In this document: positions 46,490 to 58,140 of the stretch, piece after piece | Layout: every line of letters starts with the position of its first letter | How positions within the stretch are numbered: position 1 is the first letter of the stretch | From: Eonycteris spelaea | Taxonomy: Eukaryota > Chordata > Mammalia > Chiroptera > Pteropodidae | Direction: 5' to 3' | Assembly: GCA_003508835.1 (NCBI GenBank) | Contig: PUFA01000072.1 | Coordinates: 5,926,501 to 5,990,500 of the forward strand | Length of the DNA stretch: 64,000 bases | Program-made: the position numbers and the translations under genes | Notes under the pieces: model-generated | Seen by the model: the letters and a program-made list of their open reading frames with translations, nothing else | Database searches by the model: none | Told to the model about the DNA's origin: nothing

Positions 46490-46965
46490 CAAAGGTCTAG
46501 AAAACGACAGTGGGAAGAGCAGGAAAGGGCATTCCAGGCAGAAGGAATGGAAGCACGAAGCTCTGGAGCCAGAAGGGATCCGCCAGCCCGAGGAGCAGGG
46601 AGGAGGAAAGGCCCTCGAGGCCAGTGCCGTGAGGACAGGCAGAGTGGTGCGGGCATGCGCCAGATCTCGTGGGGGCTCGCAGGCTGTGTCGGCAGCTTAG
46701 ACGCCCACGACAGAGCAATCGGGTACAAGCAGAAGTGCTTTATACGAAGTGGCACTATCCGATTATATTTTTGAAAATGCTGCTGAATGGTATGTAAACA
46801 GTAGCCAGCCGGAGAAGAATAGGAAGACACCTGCCGGGAGGATATGGCAGATAGTCCTGGTCGCAGATGACCTCGGCCATGGAGAAGGGGCAAGGGGACG
46901 CACTCCTAATGTGTTTTTGAGTTATTACTATCAGGATTTGGGCAATGGGCTGGCGATGTTCTACT
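46490..46965 (-). mobile_element. long L2 LINE fragment holding a 168-codon open frame
   Basis: The plus strand is the reverse complement of L2: 'gggcattccaggcagaagga', 'ggcatgcgccagatctcgtggggg', 'gtggcactatccgattatatttt', 'gaatggtatgtaaacagtagccag', 'gatatggcagatagtcctggtcgcagatg', 'aggatttgggcaatgggctgg'. The longest open frame of the window (46387-46893, minus, 168 codons) lies across it; its 'IPSAWNALS' segment is the usual L2 'cattccaggcagaggg' block read antisense, so the frame is a fossil, not a gene. Confidence 0.8.
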
Positions 46966-47111
46966 TTTGCTATAGAATTAAATGAGGATTCAATGAAATC
47001 TGGCACTGGTAAGTCATTCTAGTGCTTCGTGTCATTCTCCTAAACTACACTGCCCCCTTTCTTAAGGAAAGATAATGCCACTGCTTTCTTGCACCACTAA
47101 TGAATAGTAAC
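46966..47111. other. short spacer
   Basis: No element was recognised between the L2 and the MaLR LTR. Confidence 0.3.
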
Positions 47112-47458
47112 TGTTATGGACTGAATGTCTGTCTGGCCCCCAAGGTCACGTGTTCAAATCTAATTTCCAACGTGATGGTATCTGGAGGCAGAGCTTTGGG
47201 AGGTGGTTCGGTCACAAGCGGAAAACCCTCATGAATGGAATTGGGCCCTCAGCAGGAGAGACCAGAGAGGTAGCTTGCTCTCTTCCCACCATGTGAGCAT
47301 ACAATGAGAAGCCAGTGGTCTATAACACGGAAGAGGGTCCTCACCAGAACCCTGAGCTTGAACTTCCAGCCTCCAGAACTGTGAAAAAAAAAAACTTTCT
47401 GTTGTGTGTCAGCGACCCAGTCCACGGTACTTTGTCATAGCTGCCGAAACTAAGACAG
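47112..47458 (+). mobile_element. MaLR (MST-like) LTR, near full length
   Basis: 'gttatggactgaatgtctgtc', 'gttcaaatctaatttccaacgtgatggtatctggaggcagagctttgggaggtg', 'catgaatggaattgggccctc', 'cttcccaccatgtgagcatacaatgagaagcc', 'gaacttccagcctccagaactgtgaa', 'cagcgacccagtccacggtactttgtcatagctgccgaaactaagac' follow the MST/MLT LTR from one end to the other. No internal region was seen. Confidence 0.9.
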
Positions 47459-48779
47459 GAACTAATACTTCCTTTTACTTAAAGCCACTGCTTGGTTGAT
47501 GCTTTTTCACGGAGATGTCGTAGCCATAGGCGCGCACAGACCAGTCCTTTACTCTGCTACGAGTGGAGTTAGCTGACAGCGTCCATCTGCCACATCATGG
47601 TGACCCACCGTGATGTTCACATCAGGTTCACTGTCCCCCCTGGTCTGTTCCCAGCCAACGACGGGGCACTGCGCAGCTCCTAGAGCGAGACCACTCCTGC
47701 CTAACGTGAGACTCTTCTAATGGGCAGTTTTCTGTCGCCACCACCATCAGCCCGGTCAGGCTTTTCCCAGGACTCTGCTGCCGTCTGAGGCTCATCCCGC
47801 TCAGAGCTCCTTCCTTTCCGCCGTCCTGTCACAGGCATGGATCTATCCGGCTCCTGCTCCCTCTCCCCTTTATCCTTCACAGGTCTTTCCCCCAGTAACT
47901 CACTTGCACATCTAGTTCTATCTCAGCATCTGCTTCATTGAGGACGTGAGCTAACACGAGAGGTAATTATAAATATTCATGTTATTATCAATCATCACCA
48001 AGATGACAATATAGGAAATTATTTAATGACCAAAAAAATCCCACAAGGAAAATGAGAACAGGTGAAAAGACAAGGTAAGTTCAGTTTTTCATCTGGAAAG
48101 TAGATGAGTGACTGATAATTGGTTTGGCACACCACAGAAAGCTTGAATCTTAAAGTGACAGAGCAAACGCTAAATAAAAATCTATTTTCTTTACCATAAA
48201 ATATCCTTAAAGTTTCAGGAATTGGCAGTAACAGTTATTTCTTACAATGGCAGGGGCATGGGGAAGATAGGTAGGAGGTCTACTTAAGAGAAAACTAGAC
48301 CTGCTCCCCTTCCAGGATTCCTCTCTCACTAGGTGAGGGATAGTTACTCTATCTGCAGCGAGGTAAGGCTGTGCCCCATCCCAATAAAATGCTTGAGACT
48401 TACATTCTAGGAAGAGGAAAGCAGAAAGATCTTACCCTGGACCAGACCCATTGATGAACTGGTACTTCCTCACTCCCCTTGCCCACTTAGATCCCAAGAC
48501 CTTGGAAGCTAACAGTCTACCCTCCGTGTAGGGAAAGATCCCTTTTATGGGAAATTGGACTATCCCAAGAGTAAAGACTTAAAGCACTGTCTTTGGCCTT
48601 CTGCAACTAAATGACCTCATCAGAATTATTACACAGGGTGACCACAGCCAATGAGTCCAACAAATTATCTAGGGTCCCAGGCATTTGAAGGGAGAATTTG
48701 CTATTTAAAAAGATACAAAAATAATAAAACAGATGCAGATAGGTATTTGGAGAAATAAGAATAAGCAAAAAAAAAATCT
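47459..48779. other. unassigned non-coding stretch
   Basis: 47500-47900 is GC-richer with pyrimidine-rich segments and several CpGs. 48240-48560 looks unique. No gene or repeat was recognised. Confidence 0.3.
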
Positions 48780-49960
48780 TTTTGAAGAGATAAGAAGTAT
48801 ATTTTAGGGGGAAAAAAGAATGCTAAAGGAAAAGCTGAAAACAGAATAAAAAAACGTTTTGCATTAAAAACATGAGAGAAAGAATTTTTTAAATCTTCAA
48901 TATAAAGTTTGGAAGATAAAGTTGATGAAATTAGAAAAATAGATAAAATAGTAAGAATGGGAGGAAAAAAAATACTCAGATAAATATTTCAACAACATTC
49001 CAAAATAGGAGATCCATTTCCAGATTAGAAATGTCAGAGAGTTCCCAAGATGGTGACTTAAAGTGAACCCCCAAACACGCCATCATGAATGTCAACTCTA
49101 GCAACTGACAAAGGGACCTATAATTTTGTAGTAGGAAAAAAGGTCCTGGAGTCTATGATAATAGATTTTTCAACAGTACCTCTAAATGACCAGAGACCAT
49201 GGAAGAAAGTTTGCAAAAATTTTTAGGAAAAATCATTTCCAATGTAAAAATTACATGTCCTACTAAATTCTCAGTTCAGTGTTAAGGCAGAGTTAAGATA
49301 ACTTCAGGTGTATGTGGTGTCAAAATTTTACTTTCCCATACAAACTGTCATAACATTCCTGGAGGGGGAAAAAAGCATGAGTTCTAGAAAATAGGAAACT
49401 AACTTAAAAGAGATGCAGGAAATCAGAATCCTGGTTAAGAGAAGTCCAAGTATAGCAGCTATGCAGCCAAGATACGGAGCAATCAATCATGATTAGAGTA
49501 TGTAAAATGTTTTGGAAGATCGCGTCAGAAAAAGAAATTGACAGATTAACAAATATCTATAATCATATTGAAATATATACAGAACTGAGGCAAACATTGG
49601 GCTTAAATTAATAACCAATGGACAAAAACAAAAAAGAGACAACTATCAACAAAAATACATATAAAGTAAAAAAGATCATAGTATATCAAATGACTCAGCT
49701 GTAATATTTTCATAGCTATAATAATATCACATGGGGACGAACACTGATCTAATAATAAGTAATGGATAGTCATCCTGGAAAGAAGGGGTGATAGGATTTT
49801 TGTAGGTAAAAGATAAGGAAAAGAATACTCAAATCCCCGTATTCCACAGTGAGAATTCAATACGTAATTCTTAAAACTAAGAAAATCAAGAAATAGTAAT
49901 ATTATCAAACATTATTAGAGATATATAGCTAATTGAAAGAATCTGCTGAAAGAGTTGAGG
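48780..49960 (+). mobile_element. old L1 body (5' UTR/ORF1 side), decayed
   Basis: An A-rich plus strand with L1-like wording: 'ggaagataaagttgatgaaattagaaaaatagataaaatag', 'tccatttccagattagaaatgtcagagag', 'aaattaataaccaatggacaaaaac', 'aaagagacaactatcaacaaaaatac', and 'ctgaaagagttgagggtgattgcttt'. The limits and subfamily are guesses, and other old LINEs are possible. A 101-codon minus-strand open stretch at 49603-49908 is a hydrophobic by-product of AT-rich DNA. Confidence 0.4.
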
Positions 49961-50028
49961 GTGATTGCTTTGCAAGGAGTAAAACGTGGGGCAAGAAAGA
50001 GCTACCTTCAACAAGATGATGCAAGCAG

Positions 50029-50030
<2 letters not shown>

Positions 50031-50073
<43 letters not shown>
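50031..50073. repeat. (AC)n microsatellite
   Basis: An uninterrupted AC run of 43 bases. Confidence 0.97.
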
Positions 50074-50074
<1 letters not shown>

Positions 50075-53000
50075 CTTTCATGGTCATACCATTATCCCTA
50101 TAATTAAATTAGCCACTCGGGTTTGCCAGAAAAACTCAGCTCTGGGAAAATCTTGCTGCTATCATTGGGCTAGGAAATCCCATAATCCTATTTTTAGTTA
50201 ATTTTGAATTCCATTGCTTTTATTATTTTCGAAGAAATAAGCAATGCAGATGAAATGAATATAACTGAAAAGAAACACCTATGAAGAAGTAGTTTCTAAT
50301 TAACGGAAGAGGAGAAAAGAAAGAGAAGAGAGGTTCATGTGGACATGCTAACTTCTGATAGATAATTGCTCATTTTTCTGAGGATTTTCTCTATGCCAGG
50401 TAATATCTCTCTCTCTCCCTCCCTCCCTCTTTCCCTTTCTCTCTCACACACATTTTCTTTTTGTTTCTTTTTCAACTAACAGGAAAACTCCATGGATAAA
50501 GCTGCATCGCTCAGAAATTATCAATTGGTGGTTTTTAAACCCTATCTATAAATGTAGATGGAAAGATGCAATAATGCTAATATAAATAGAGAAGCGATTT
50601 TCAAGGTAAGGCTCTGAAATTAAGTGCCTCGGGATGCTCTGGCAAACACATGTTTCAGCAATCTCCCCATGCTAATCTCTGATCAATCCCACCTACGAAG
50701 AAACGGGCAGCCATGTTGAAATCTCAACTCTTTTATCTCCCAATAGGCTAGACTCTAGAAATGGGGGGAGATTTGGTTTCACATACACGTTTTCTCCTTG
50801 GAGAAGGCTCATTTAGGCTTTGGCCTGAGAGTATCCTGTTCTGTGAAGAGTTTCCAAACAAAAATCGGGTGTGGTGAGCAGTCTTGGCACTTCAAGGAGC
50901 TGTAGATAGATGCCCTGTGGGACCTTGCCATCCAGCACACCCACACTCTATTGTCATTAGTATGTATTAGACAACACTGCCACACCCTGCCGTGCACTAG
51001 TACTTTCAATTAAAAAACCTCCTGAGGTTTCTGTGTAAATAACTTACAGAGGGTAACATGAAGGCCATTGCTAATAACAGCTCCTGAGACCCTGTGCTAC
51101 TTGCCATCATTGCGTCTGAGGACGAAGTGAAAACATGGAGTCCCGTGAAGATGTTCAGAAGACTGAAAAATCCAGCCCACCTCACCAATAAGAGATATTT
51201 AACTTTTTTCGGTGTGTGTAGTTTTGGTGATGCTATATGCTTTATATTTTGGTATCTAATAAAACCCCCTTTTTGCTGTACTATCCAACCCTATAAGTAA
51301 CAAATCTCAAAAAAAGTATACCAACTTGCTCATCCAGAACAAGCTATCCGATTAGAACACACATTGTCCCATTTGCCATGTCACCAAGATAGACACAGCT
51401 AGAGGGAAAATGAGGAAGAACAGACAGCAGTTGTGAGAATAACGTTCTGCTCATATTTTTTACGAATCTGAATTAGGAAAACTTAGAGCTTTGAATAAAT
51501 TAAAAAGTATAAAAGATAATAAAATAATTTGTCAATGTACACCTAAGTTTCTAAGATACAGAGCTCTCAAGGTGTGTCGCAGTGCCAGGACCCTCCTCAG
51601 AATGAGCCAAGCCCATTTACAAGACACTGGGAAACTGTTTTCTTCTCTAATAAAATAGACCCGCCCCCACATAAGATGTGACATCAGCCTCTAGTTACCT
51701 AGAAAGAAGGTGAATGGAATATGCAGTGCACAGATTCATTTTACTGTGAATTTTCCACCAACGTTCCCTTATACTAAGTATTCTACTGATGCAATGAAGT
51801 TTGGAGTTGAAAATAAAGATCAGGAAAAGACGGTTTATTTTCCTTTGACTAATTTGCCAGTGAAATAATTTATCTACTAAGTATGCCTCGTTTAGGTTTC
51901 CTAATGCAATGTCTATGTTCACCTACAGAAAAACAGAACTCCTAATTATAACCCCCCATCCCTCCAAAAAAAATCTGGAAACAAGTGATTCAAATAAGCA
52001 ACCTTTCCCCATATAACCCTTAATTAATGACCATAATGACACAAAGGATTGGGACTCTTGCCAATTATTAGCTTCATCTCTGTGTTCTGTTTCTCAACAG
52101 AGATTCAATAAACAATTCAAGACTTGCTGGAGTTTGAAAGCAAGAACTGAAGCCAAAAGCCTGGGTATATTAAAACCATTCCTGCAACAATAAACTCCGA
52201 CTGGGAAATGAACTAATCATTTCTGTTGTTTGACAAAGCTCCTAACTGAAGAGGCTGGAATCACAGCCCCTCCAAAAGCCGAGGCTTGGCTGACCGGGGA
52301 CAAGTAGTCACTGACCTCTGGGTACCCTTCGTTCCCGAGCTTCCCCGACATACCCTCTTCTTCTGCATCTCATGCCTCTCATTCCTCCACGCCAGCATTT
52401 GATAGGTGAGCTTAGGATGGTGAATGGGGCGGCTGACTCACAGCCCGTCGTTTATGTGCCATCGGGGGAAAGCAAGCAGGACAGAATGCCTGCTAACAAG
52501 TGCTCAGTCAGTAAGTGCACTGCATTTTCCCTTACCTGTGTTTTTAAAGGCATCCATCAGGAGGAAGTAAAGGCACTGTTTAGGAGGAGACGAAGAACCT
52601 ATTAAAATCACTACGGAATTGGAAATTTTTAAAACATCAGGGAATTTTTGATCAAAAATCTATTCTGTAGTTTATCGTACTTCATATATATGAAGTCGTT
52701 AGAAGAGCTCTGTGTCCCTAAATTGTCTTTTTATCTATCTCATCTTTCAAGTTGAGTGTAAGCCTGTTCAGATGCAAAGAAAAAGTTGGGAAGAATAACA
52801 TATTTATTCAACAACTCGTTTGTGGGATTTAGAATAAATTTACGTTGGTTTCTATGTAAGAGCCAATCCAAGAAGAGGGTTTTATGTCAAATCATTCAAT
52901 AAAATGTGGTGAATGATAGATGAAAGGATAGAAAAAAGATACAGGATACTTTCTCTAGCATCAAAACAGAGCCGGCGGGTCATACATTGAGATCACAATG

Positions 53001-53499
53001 CTAGACCCTTCCGATGCAGGTTTTATGAGGAAAGGGCTGTCTGCAAGAGGACGGTAACTAAAGCAAACTTGACACTGAACACTTGACTTCACAGAAGATA
53101 AGCGTCTAGTCTCATTCACATATGACTCAGTCCCAGACAATGAATAAATGTTTTGGCCTAAAATCTTTCCACAGATGAAATCTATGTCTTCATCTATCAG
53201 TAATGTCTGAATGCTCCCATTTCTCTCTGCTTTTCAGAAATATCGCTGTCCTTTGGTAAAAGAATAAAATAAAATAAAATAAACTATCTGCACCTTCAAT
53301 CTCCTGGTTAATTCAAGTCTATTGACTCCCATGCCAATCAGGGTTATGCAGAGCTTTATGAAAGAGGTAGCATTTTAGTGTGTTGAAAGTTGTGAGACAC
53401 ATAATTATCTTGCAGACACACAGCCATTTTTCAACCCTACACTGAAAATACTTTTCCTCCCATGAGAGATGGACAGAGAGCATATGCAGATGTCTGTTT
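50074..53499. other. unassigned non-coding stretch
   Basis: Includes a (CT)n/(CCCT)n tract at 50406-50452 and an (AAAAT)n run at about 53263-53282. No gene or repeat family was recognised in 3.4 kb, which makes this the largest unassigned, possibly unique, block of the window. 52240-52620 is the GC-richest part and gives a 77-codon open stretch. Confidence 0.3.
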
Positions 53500-53870
53500 A
53501 CTCAGTTTCCCCTGCCACCAGGAGTAGCAATGTGGCCACTTACATGTAAGGGGAAATCTGCGCGGGGACTTCTGAGAGAAAGCACTGGCCTAGCTCTCTT
53601 CCCCATGTTCCTTGTTCTCACGCTTGGGTGTTGAGTGAGGGCATACCGAGGGTGCTGTGGCATGAAGGGAGAGAGCATCAGCACCTCGGGTGACAGAAAC
53701 ATGGGCTAGCCTGACTCCCCAGTGACATTTTAACTTCGCAAACCTACCCCACGACTGCCATAACACTAATCTTCCTTGTACATGGGACAGCCCTAGCTCC
53801 TTTCTAAATGAGACGTGAATGGCCTCCGTTGTTTAAGCCACTGTTGGTCCGGAAGCCTCTCACATGTGGC
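53500..53870 (+). mobile_element. MLT1-type LTR (older subfamily)
   Basis: 'ctagctctcttccccatgttccttg', 'cacctcgggtgacagaaacatgg', 'ctaaatgagacgtgaatggcctccgttgtttaagccactgttggtc' match the 3' half of older MLT1 LTRs, whose ends carry '...cattgtttaagccactgt...'. First of three LTRs in a row, all on the plus strand. Confidence 0.6.
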
Positions 53871-53984
53871 ACAAAGCAAGCAACTGGTTTAGCAATGGAG
53901 AGACAGAAGCCAATTTGAACCAGTACGACACAAGGAGAGAATTCTTCTGGGCTCCATAATAAAAGAATTTATCAAATGCGAACA

Positions 53985-54205
53985 CTGATGTATATTACTT
54001 CAATGAATGCTGATGGCCATTTTGAGATCTTGAAAGGGACCAGACCAAAGATGAGCCAACAGACTGACGATGGTTGAGAAAAGATGGACAGTGTCCCTGT
54101 CCTTGATGACCATTATTGAGTCATTCGGTCAACCAGCTCTGTAGTCTACCCTCAGTTTTGGCTGTCTATCATGTGAGACAATCTATTGAAGGTTTACGTA
54201 AATTT
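53985..54205 (+). mobile_element. MLT1-type LTR, 3' part
   Basis: 'atggccattttgagatcttgaaaggg', 'gatgagccaacagactgacgatgg', 'gagaaaagatggacagtgtccctgtccttgatgaccattattgagtc', 'tcatgtgagacaatct' follow the MLT1 3' half. The last 50 bases expected of the LTR are missing or replaced by the next element. Confidence 0.55.
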
Positions 54206-54214
54206 TATTTTGTG

Positions 54215-54756
54215 CACCGTGACAGGTTGATTGCACGGAGGGTTTACTTAATGACATCCCTGGATCTGTGCTCTTTGCCTTGTAACTTTGTCGGATCTGC
54301 CCACTCTGTGAGAAATGCTTTATTTAACAGAAAGTGACAAAAGTGATGATGTGCTAGGTCTGAGCCTAAACCACAAGAGACCTTGAATGTCTCTACTCTC
54401 TCTCTCTCTCTCTCTCTCAGAATTTTCTTCCATTGTCATGACTACCAGCCTCGGCCGGCCCATAGAGAACGAGAGACCGCATGGAAGAGAGCCTAGTTGT
54501 CTCAGCTGAAGCCATCCTAGACTAGCCTGCAGCTAGCCGACACCCAAACATGAGCGAGAGAGCCAAGGCAAGGTCAACAGAGTGGCTCACCCAGCCACGC
54601 TGACCAGAGACAGACATGTCAGTGAGCCTAACCAATGCCAAAACTCTTCGCAGCTGCCCGGAGTCATGAGCAATAATAAATATTTACTGTTTTAAGCCAC
54701 TGAATTTTTGGATGGTGTATTATGCACCAAGAGTTAACTGATTCAGTTACTTGTGT
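54215..54756 (+). mobile_element. ERVL/MaLR-type LTR, near full length
   Basis: 'gtgatgatgtgctaggtctgagcctaaaccacaagagaccttg', 'cgagagaccgcatggaagagagcc', 'gcctaaccaatgccaaaactc', 'gagtcatgagcaataataaatatttactgttttaagccactgaattttgg' and 'tattatgcacc' give the typical end of such an LTR, with its 'aataaat' polyadenylation signal. A (TC)n run at 54396-54418 sits inside it, in the place where such LTRs often carry a CT-rich patch. Confidence 0.75.
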
Positions 54757-55047
54757 TACTTGTAGATGAAAGCGTCCTGATAGAGCAAAATGAGATGCTG
54801 AAGAGATAGGCAGGAGGGTATTTTAAAATAAAATTGGAGCAGTCAGGACATCGAAAACTTTTCATCAGGGAAATGATGAGGTATTTTAGACAAAAAACAT
54901 TCACATGCGATGGATGTGGGATAATACTGAAAAAGATCGACATGATCTAAAAGAGGTATCTCAACAAAAAAAAAAAGGAAGAACATAAAGCAGACAGAGT
55001 AGAAACTGAAGGATCCACATCCCACTGACAGGCAAGTCTCTTTCTCT
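54757..55047. other. unassigned spacer
   Basis: No element was recognised; an eleven-A run lies at about 54967. Confidence 0.3.
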
Positions 55048-55282
55048 AGACCCAAATCTAACAGCCTTTTGGGCCCCAGGGACCAGCGCGGCCTATGAGA
55101 ATCTAATGTCTAGAGGACATGGGTTAAGTCTAATCTGAAGGCAGAGCTGAGGCGGTTGACGCTGGCGCTGGGAGCAGCTGCCAGAACACAGTTGAAGCTT
55201 TACTCGCGCTGCCATAGCTCACCTCCTGCTGTGCGGCCCAGGTCCTAGCAGGCCATGAACCAGTGGAATCCAGGACCCCTAC
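55048..55282. mobile_element. hAT-type non-autonomous DNA transposon
   Basis: 'cagccttttgggccccagggaccag', 'cctatgagaatctaatgtctagagg', 'ggcagagctgaggcgg', 'gaagctttactcgc', 'tcacctcctgctgtgcggcccaggtcctagcaggcca' and the end 'ggacccct' match a common mammalian hAT element whose ends read '...ggtccccaacctttttggcaccagggacc' and '...ggggacccctg'. Most of the element is present, with internal losses. It codes for nothing. The exact family name escapes me. Confidence 0.7.
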
Positions 55283-55287
55283 TAGAT

Positions 55288-55345
55288 CATGTGTTCAAAG
55301 TGAGGTTTCCAGATCAACAGCATCATCGTCACCAGGGAACACAGG
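55288..55345 (+). mobile_element. hAT-Charlie end fragment (MER58/MER20-like)
   Basis: 'gttcaaagtgaggtttccagatcaacagcatcatcgtcaccagggaac' follows the widely shared hAT-Charlie phrase '…ctcaaagtgtggtcc…ccagcagcatcagcatcacctgggaac…'. Only this end is seen, immediately next to the preceding hAT relic. Confidence 0.55.
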
Positions 55346-57339
55346 GATCCTTCTCATGGGAGAATTAGGATTGTGTAGAAAGAGAAGGGACACGTGATTG
55401 GTAGGAAGAATATATTCACTTGGCAAAACACCTACAGTGGGGGCCGAACGAGCCCCGTTTCCACAGTTCTTAGACCTATGACCCACTGTTCGGCCACGAA
55501 ACCATAATGGGACAATGTTTGAGTGACCTCTTAGCATTGTCCAACAAAACTGGCAGCAACTTCTAGGATCTAGGACAAGTTTCAAACCTCTGCACCCACG
55601 CAATACGTATGCATGGTCTCACCTTTTTGAGAATGTTGGTTATCTTGTAAATTTGAAAATCAAACTAGAGAAATCATTGGTTATCTATTACTGTCCAGAA
55701 ATGGGAGATGCCTTTCACCTAAGGCTTTCATTTCAAATCACCGGACCTAACGAGTCTGGAATACGGAGGTCCTCCGTTGTGGACAGTCTATCCAGGCAGC
55801 TCTGTGCAGGGTCAACGGAAAAAGTCTTTAAGTAACATTAAACATTAAAGTGAAGACTAAGACACGGTTCTACATCTGTGCTTCAGTTCCCTCATCCAGC
55901 AAAATATGAATTTCAATAACATTACTAGGGAACAACGTTAGTTAAAAATGCAAAACAAAATATTGACTGATCCATGGGAAACACCTGTCAGGAATTCAGT
56001 TCTAACTAGTGTCAGTTTATAATTGATATTATTATTAAAACTCAGTTTTATGTTAGTGAAATAATATGGATAATTATGAAAGGTATGAGGAAGAAAAATT
56101 CAATCGGACTCTGGGTCTGGGAGGGCTGAGCAGTTCCATGTGCTGGGCAACTGGGGTTCAAGCCCGCTGGGCGACTCTGAAAGACAGTGGAAGCCGCAGT
56201 TCAGAGTTATCCCGAACAAGAGGAGATGGGGTGACAGCGCTGCTCCCCTACTCCTCCCACGGGCCCCACGTAGACAAACAAGATTAAGAACAAACCCCTC
56301 AAAAGAAATCACTGTCTCACTTGATTTCAGAATCCAAAAAGTAAGTTACTGACAGGACCTACTTCCCCTGAGAACTTCACAGCTAGAGCAGCAAGTGACA
56401 CTACCCGAGAGCTTCTAGGTGGCTTAGGAAGACCAGATAACAGCTCCTGATCATGATCTCTAAGATTCTGTAGAGTCCCCTGAACAAAGCAGCTGCACAA
56501 ATGTTGTGGGTCTTGGGCTACCAAGACACAGGCTAGAACATTTCCATATTCCAATAGAACAGTTGCATTTCCTCAAAAGGAGCAACGAACTCACAATGAG
56601 AAAGAAATTCTCCAAGTTAGAGGCGAGAGAGAGTGACGAATGGGTGGAACACAGATTTTTAGGGCAAGGATACTGCTCTGCATGGTATGATACTGGCGGT
56701 CACATGTGACTACGCACTTGTCAGTCACCCTCCCCCTCCAAAAAAAAAAAAAAGACCGTCTCTAAGGCTTACATCCTAATGGGAACAAGGAGTATGCATA
56801 AATGTGTGTGTGCAGGGGGTGGGGGGCGGTAGACTATAAGGCTGTGTGTGCGGGAGGTAATAATGGGAGATGAAGTCCCCACAAGCCAATGAGCTACAGT
56901 GCAGGCTTAGAAGTGCTGTTATGTCCAGCAGAGGAGACGTTTATTTTAAGACACACATAGAAGCACTCAAGTCTGTTTTGAGAGAGGAAAAATTAATATT
57001 TCATCTTGAACAGACTGAAGTTCAAATAGTACTTCCAACCCAGAAAAGCAGTAACCCAGACAGAGTTTACTTAGAGGGCCAAGAAGACACAGCCCAAAAT
57101 AGAGTAAAAAAACTCTGAAATATCTACCTCGGGAGAAGCCAGTCCAGATAACTCATTCAAGATCGCGTTTATTCAACTAGTGCAGACAAAGAGGGAGATG
57201 AAATGCGAAGCAAATTCGCAGGAAGTCCTGAGAGGCTGGGGACTGGGACTCAACCCTAATGTTCTGGAAATCGGCTTTAGTTGGCTTTCATTTTTGTATG
57301 CTTTTCAAAGATATGATAATTAATACTCTTTGTATTTTT
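55346..57339. other. unassigned non-coding stretch
   Basis: A GC-richer block lies at 56100-56280 and includes a tRNA-promoter-like pair of boxes (see rejected items). A fifteen-A run lies at about 56739. A 102-codon minus-strand open stretch (55295-55603) and an 82-codon plus-strand one (56870-57118) have no family resemblance. 55870-55930 recalls a MIR core scrap. Confidence 0.3.
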
Positions 57340-57560
57340 AAATTCAACAGCAAGCCATGTTAATTGTAGAACAATAAAAAAAAAAGGTAAAAAGCAGATA
57401 ATTAACATCTCCCATAACCTCGCCACCCAGACAGATATGACCACTCAGTATTTTCATGTGTTACCTTTCCTGGGGATTCTCTGCCTATATTTGTTTACAA
57501 CTTTAATAAAATTCATTGACCATAATATATTTGTAAACTGTTCTTTGCTGAACACAGTAT
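57340..57560. mobile_element. old interspersed repeat, family unclear (related to 24.1 kb)
   Basis: 'agcagataattaacatctcccataacctcgccacccagacagatatgaccactcagtattttc' (landmarks cccataacc, ccacccagacagat, gaccactcagt) is the same repeat type as at 24060-24310. It is preceded by an A run. Family not settled. Confidence 0.4.
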
Positions 57561-57955
57561 AGATGCAAGGTTAGAAAGGCTTTTACTGAACTTGAACTCA
57601 TTATCCAAATGTTGACCTGGATTAAAAGACTTTAGGAGAAAACACAGAGTGCAAGTTAATGTGTTTTAGTCACACACCACCTCTGTCAACATCTTACTGG
57701 AAAGTATAGAAACTGTATTCGGTTAAAAAATAAAAAATAAAAAAAATTTAAATAACAACAACAACAAAATTTGCATTAGAAGCCTGTGCTCTGCCTCTGC
57801 ATCCGCAGGATTTCCCTCACCTTGCCTTTTTCCCTTCCTCTCACTCAGTCCTACACATTCTGTCCTCCTCGATTGCTTTCACCCTCCTTTGCTCCTGGTG
57901 CTTAGCTTTTCCCAACATTTTCTCACTCAAAATCACAGTTTTTGCAGCTCGTGGC
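57561..57955. other. unassigned non-coding stretch
   Basis: A-rich with a short (AAC)n near 57755, then pyrimidine-rich from 57800. No element was recognised. Confidence 0.3.
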
Positions 57956-58140
57956 TTGGACTCCCAACGCAGAAGGTACCGCCGTCTGGCACCTCTGACG
58001 TGCGTGCCCATGAAGACTCGTCTGGCCTCGGGTGTCCCCTCCCTGTGCCACATCCACCTGGCCGTGGTGCCAGGAGAAGCGGCGACACTCGCTGACGTGG
58101 AGGATGGTTCGCCCGGCGCCGCCGACAAAGGGGAGGAGAA
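57956..58140. promoter_or_regulatory. small CpG-dense patch
   Basis: Roughly nineteen CpGs by hand count in under 200 bases, in a window where CpG is otherwise rare. No repeat was recognised that would explain it as a young insertion. It could be a small orphan CpG island (promoter of a non-coding RNA or an enhancer), an exon, or a GC-rich repeat unknown to me. Open stretches of 95, 122 and 157 codons run through it on the minus strand and 68-77 codons on the plus strand, as expected for GC-rich DNA; none resembles a known protein. Confidence 0.4.

Noticed and set aside
56114..56175. tRNA-like SINE with A-box (gggctgagcagtt) and B-box (ggttcaagccc)
   Set aside because: Spacing is plausible, but there is no A tail, no target-site duplication and no match to a SINE family I know; the boxes may be chance.
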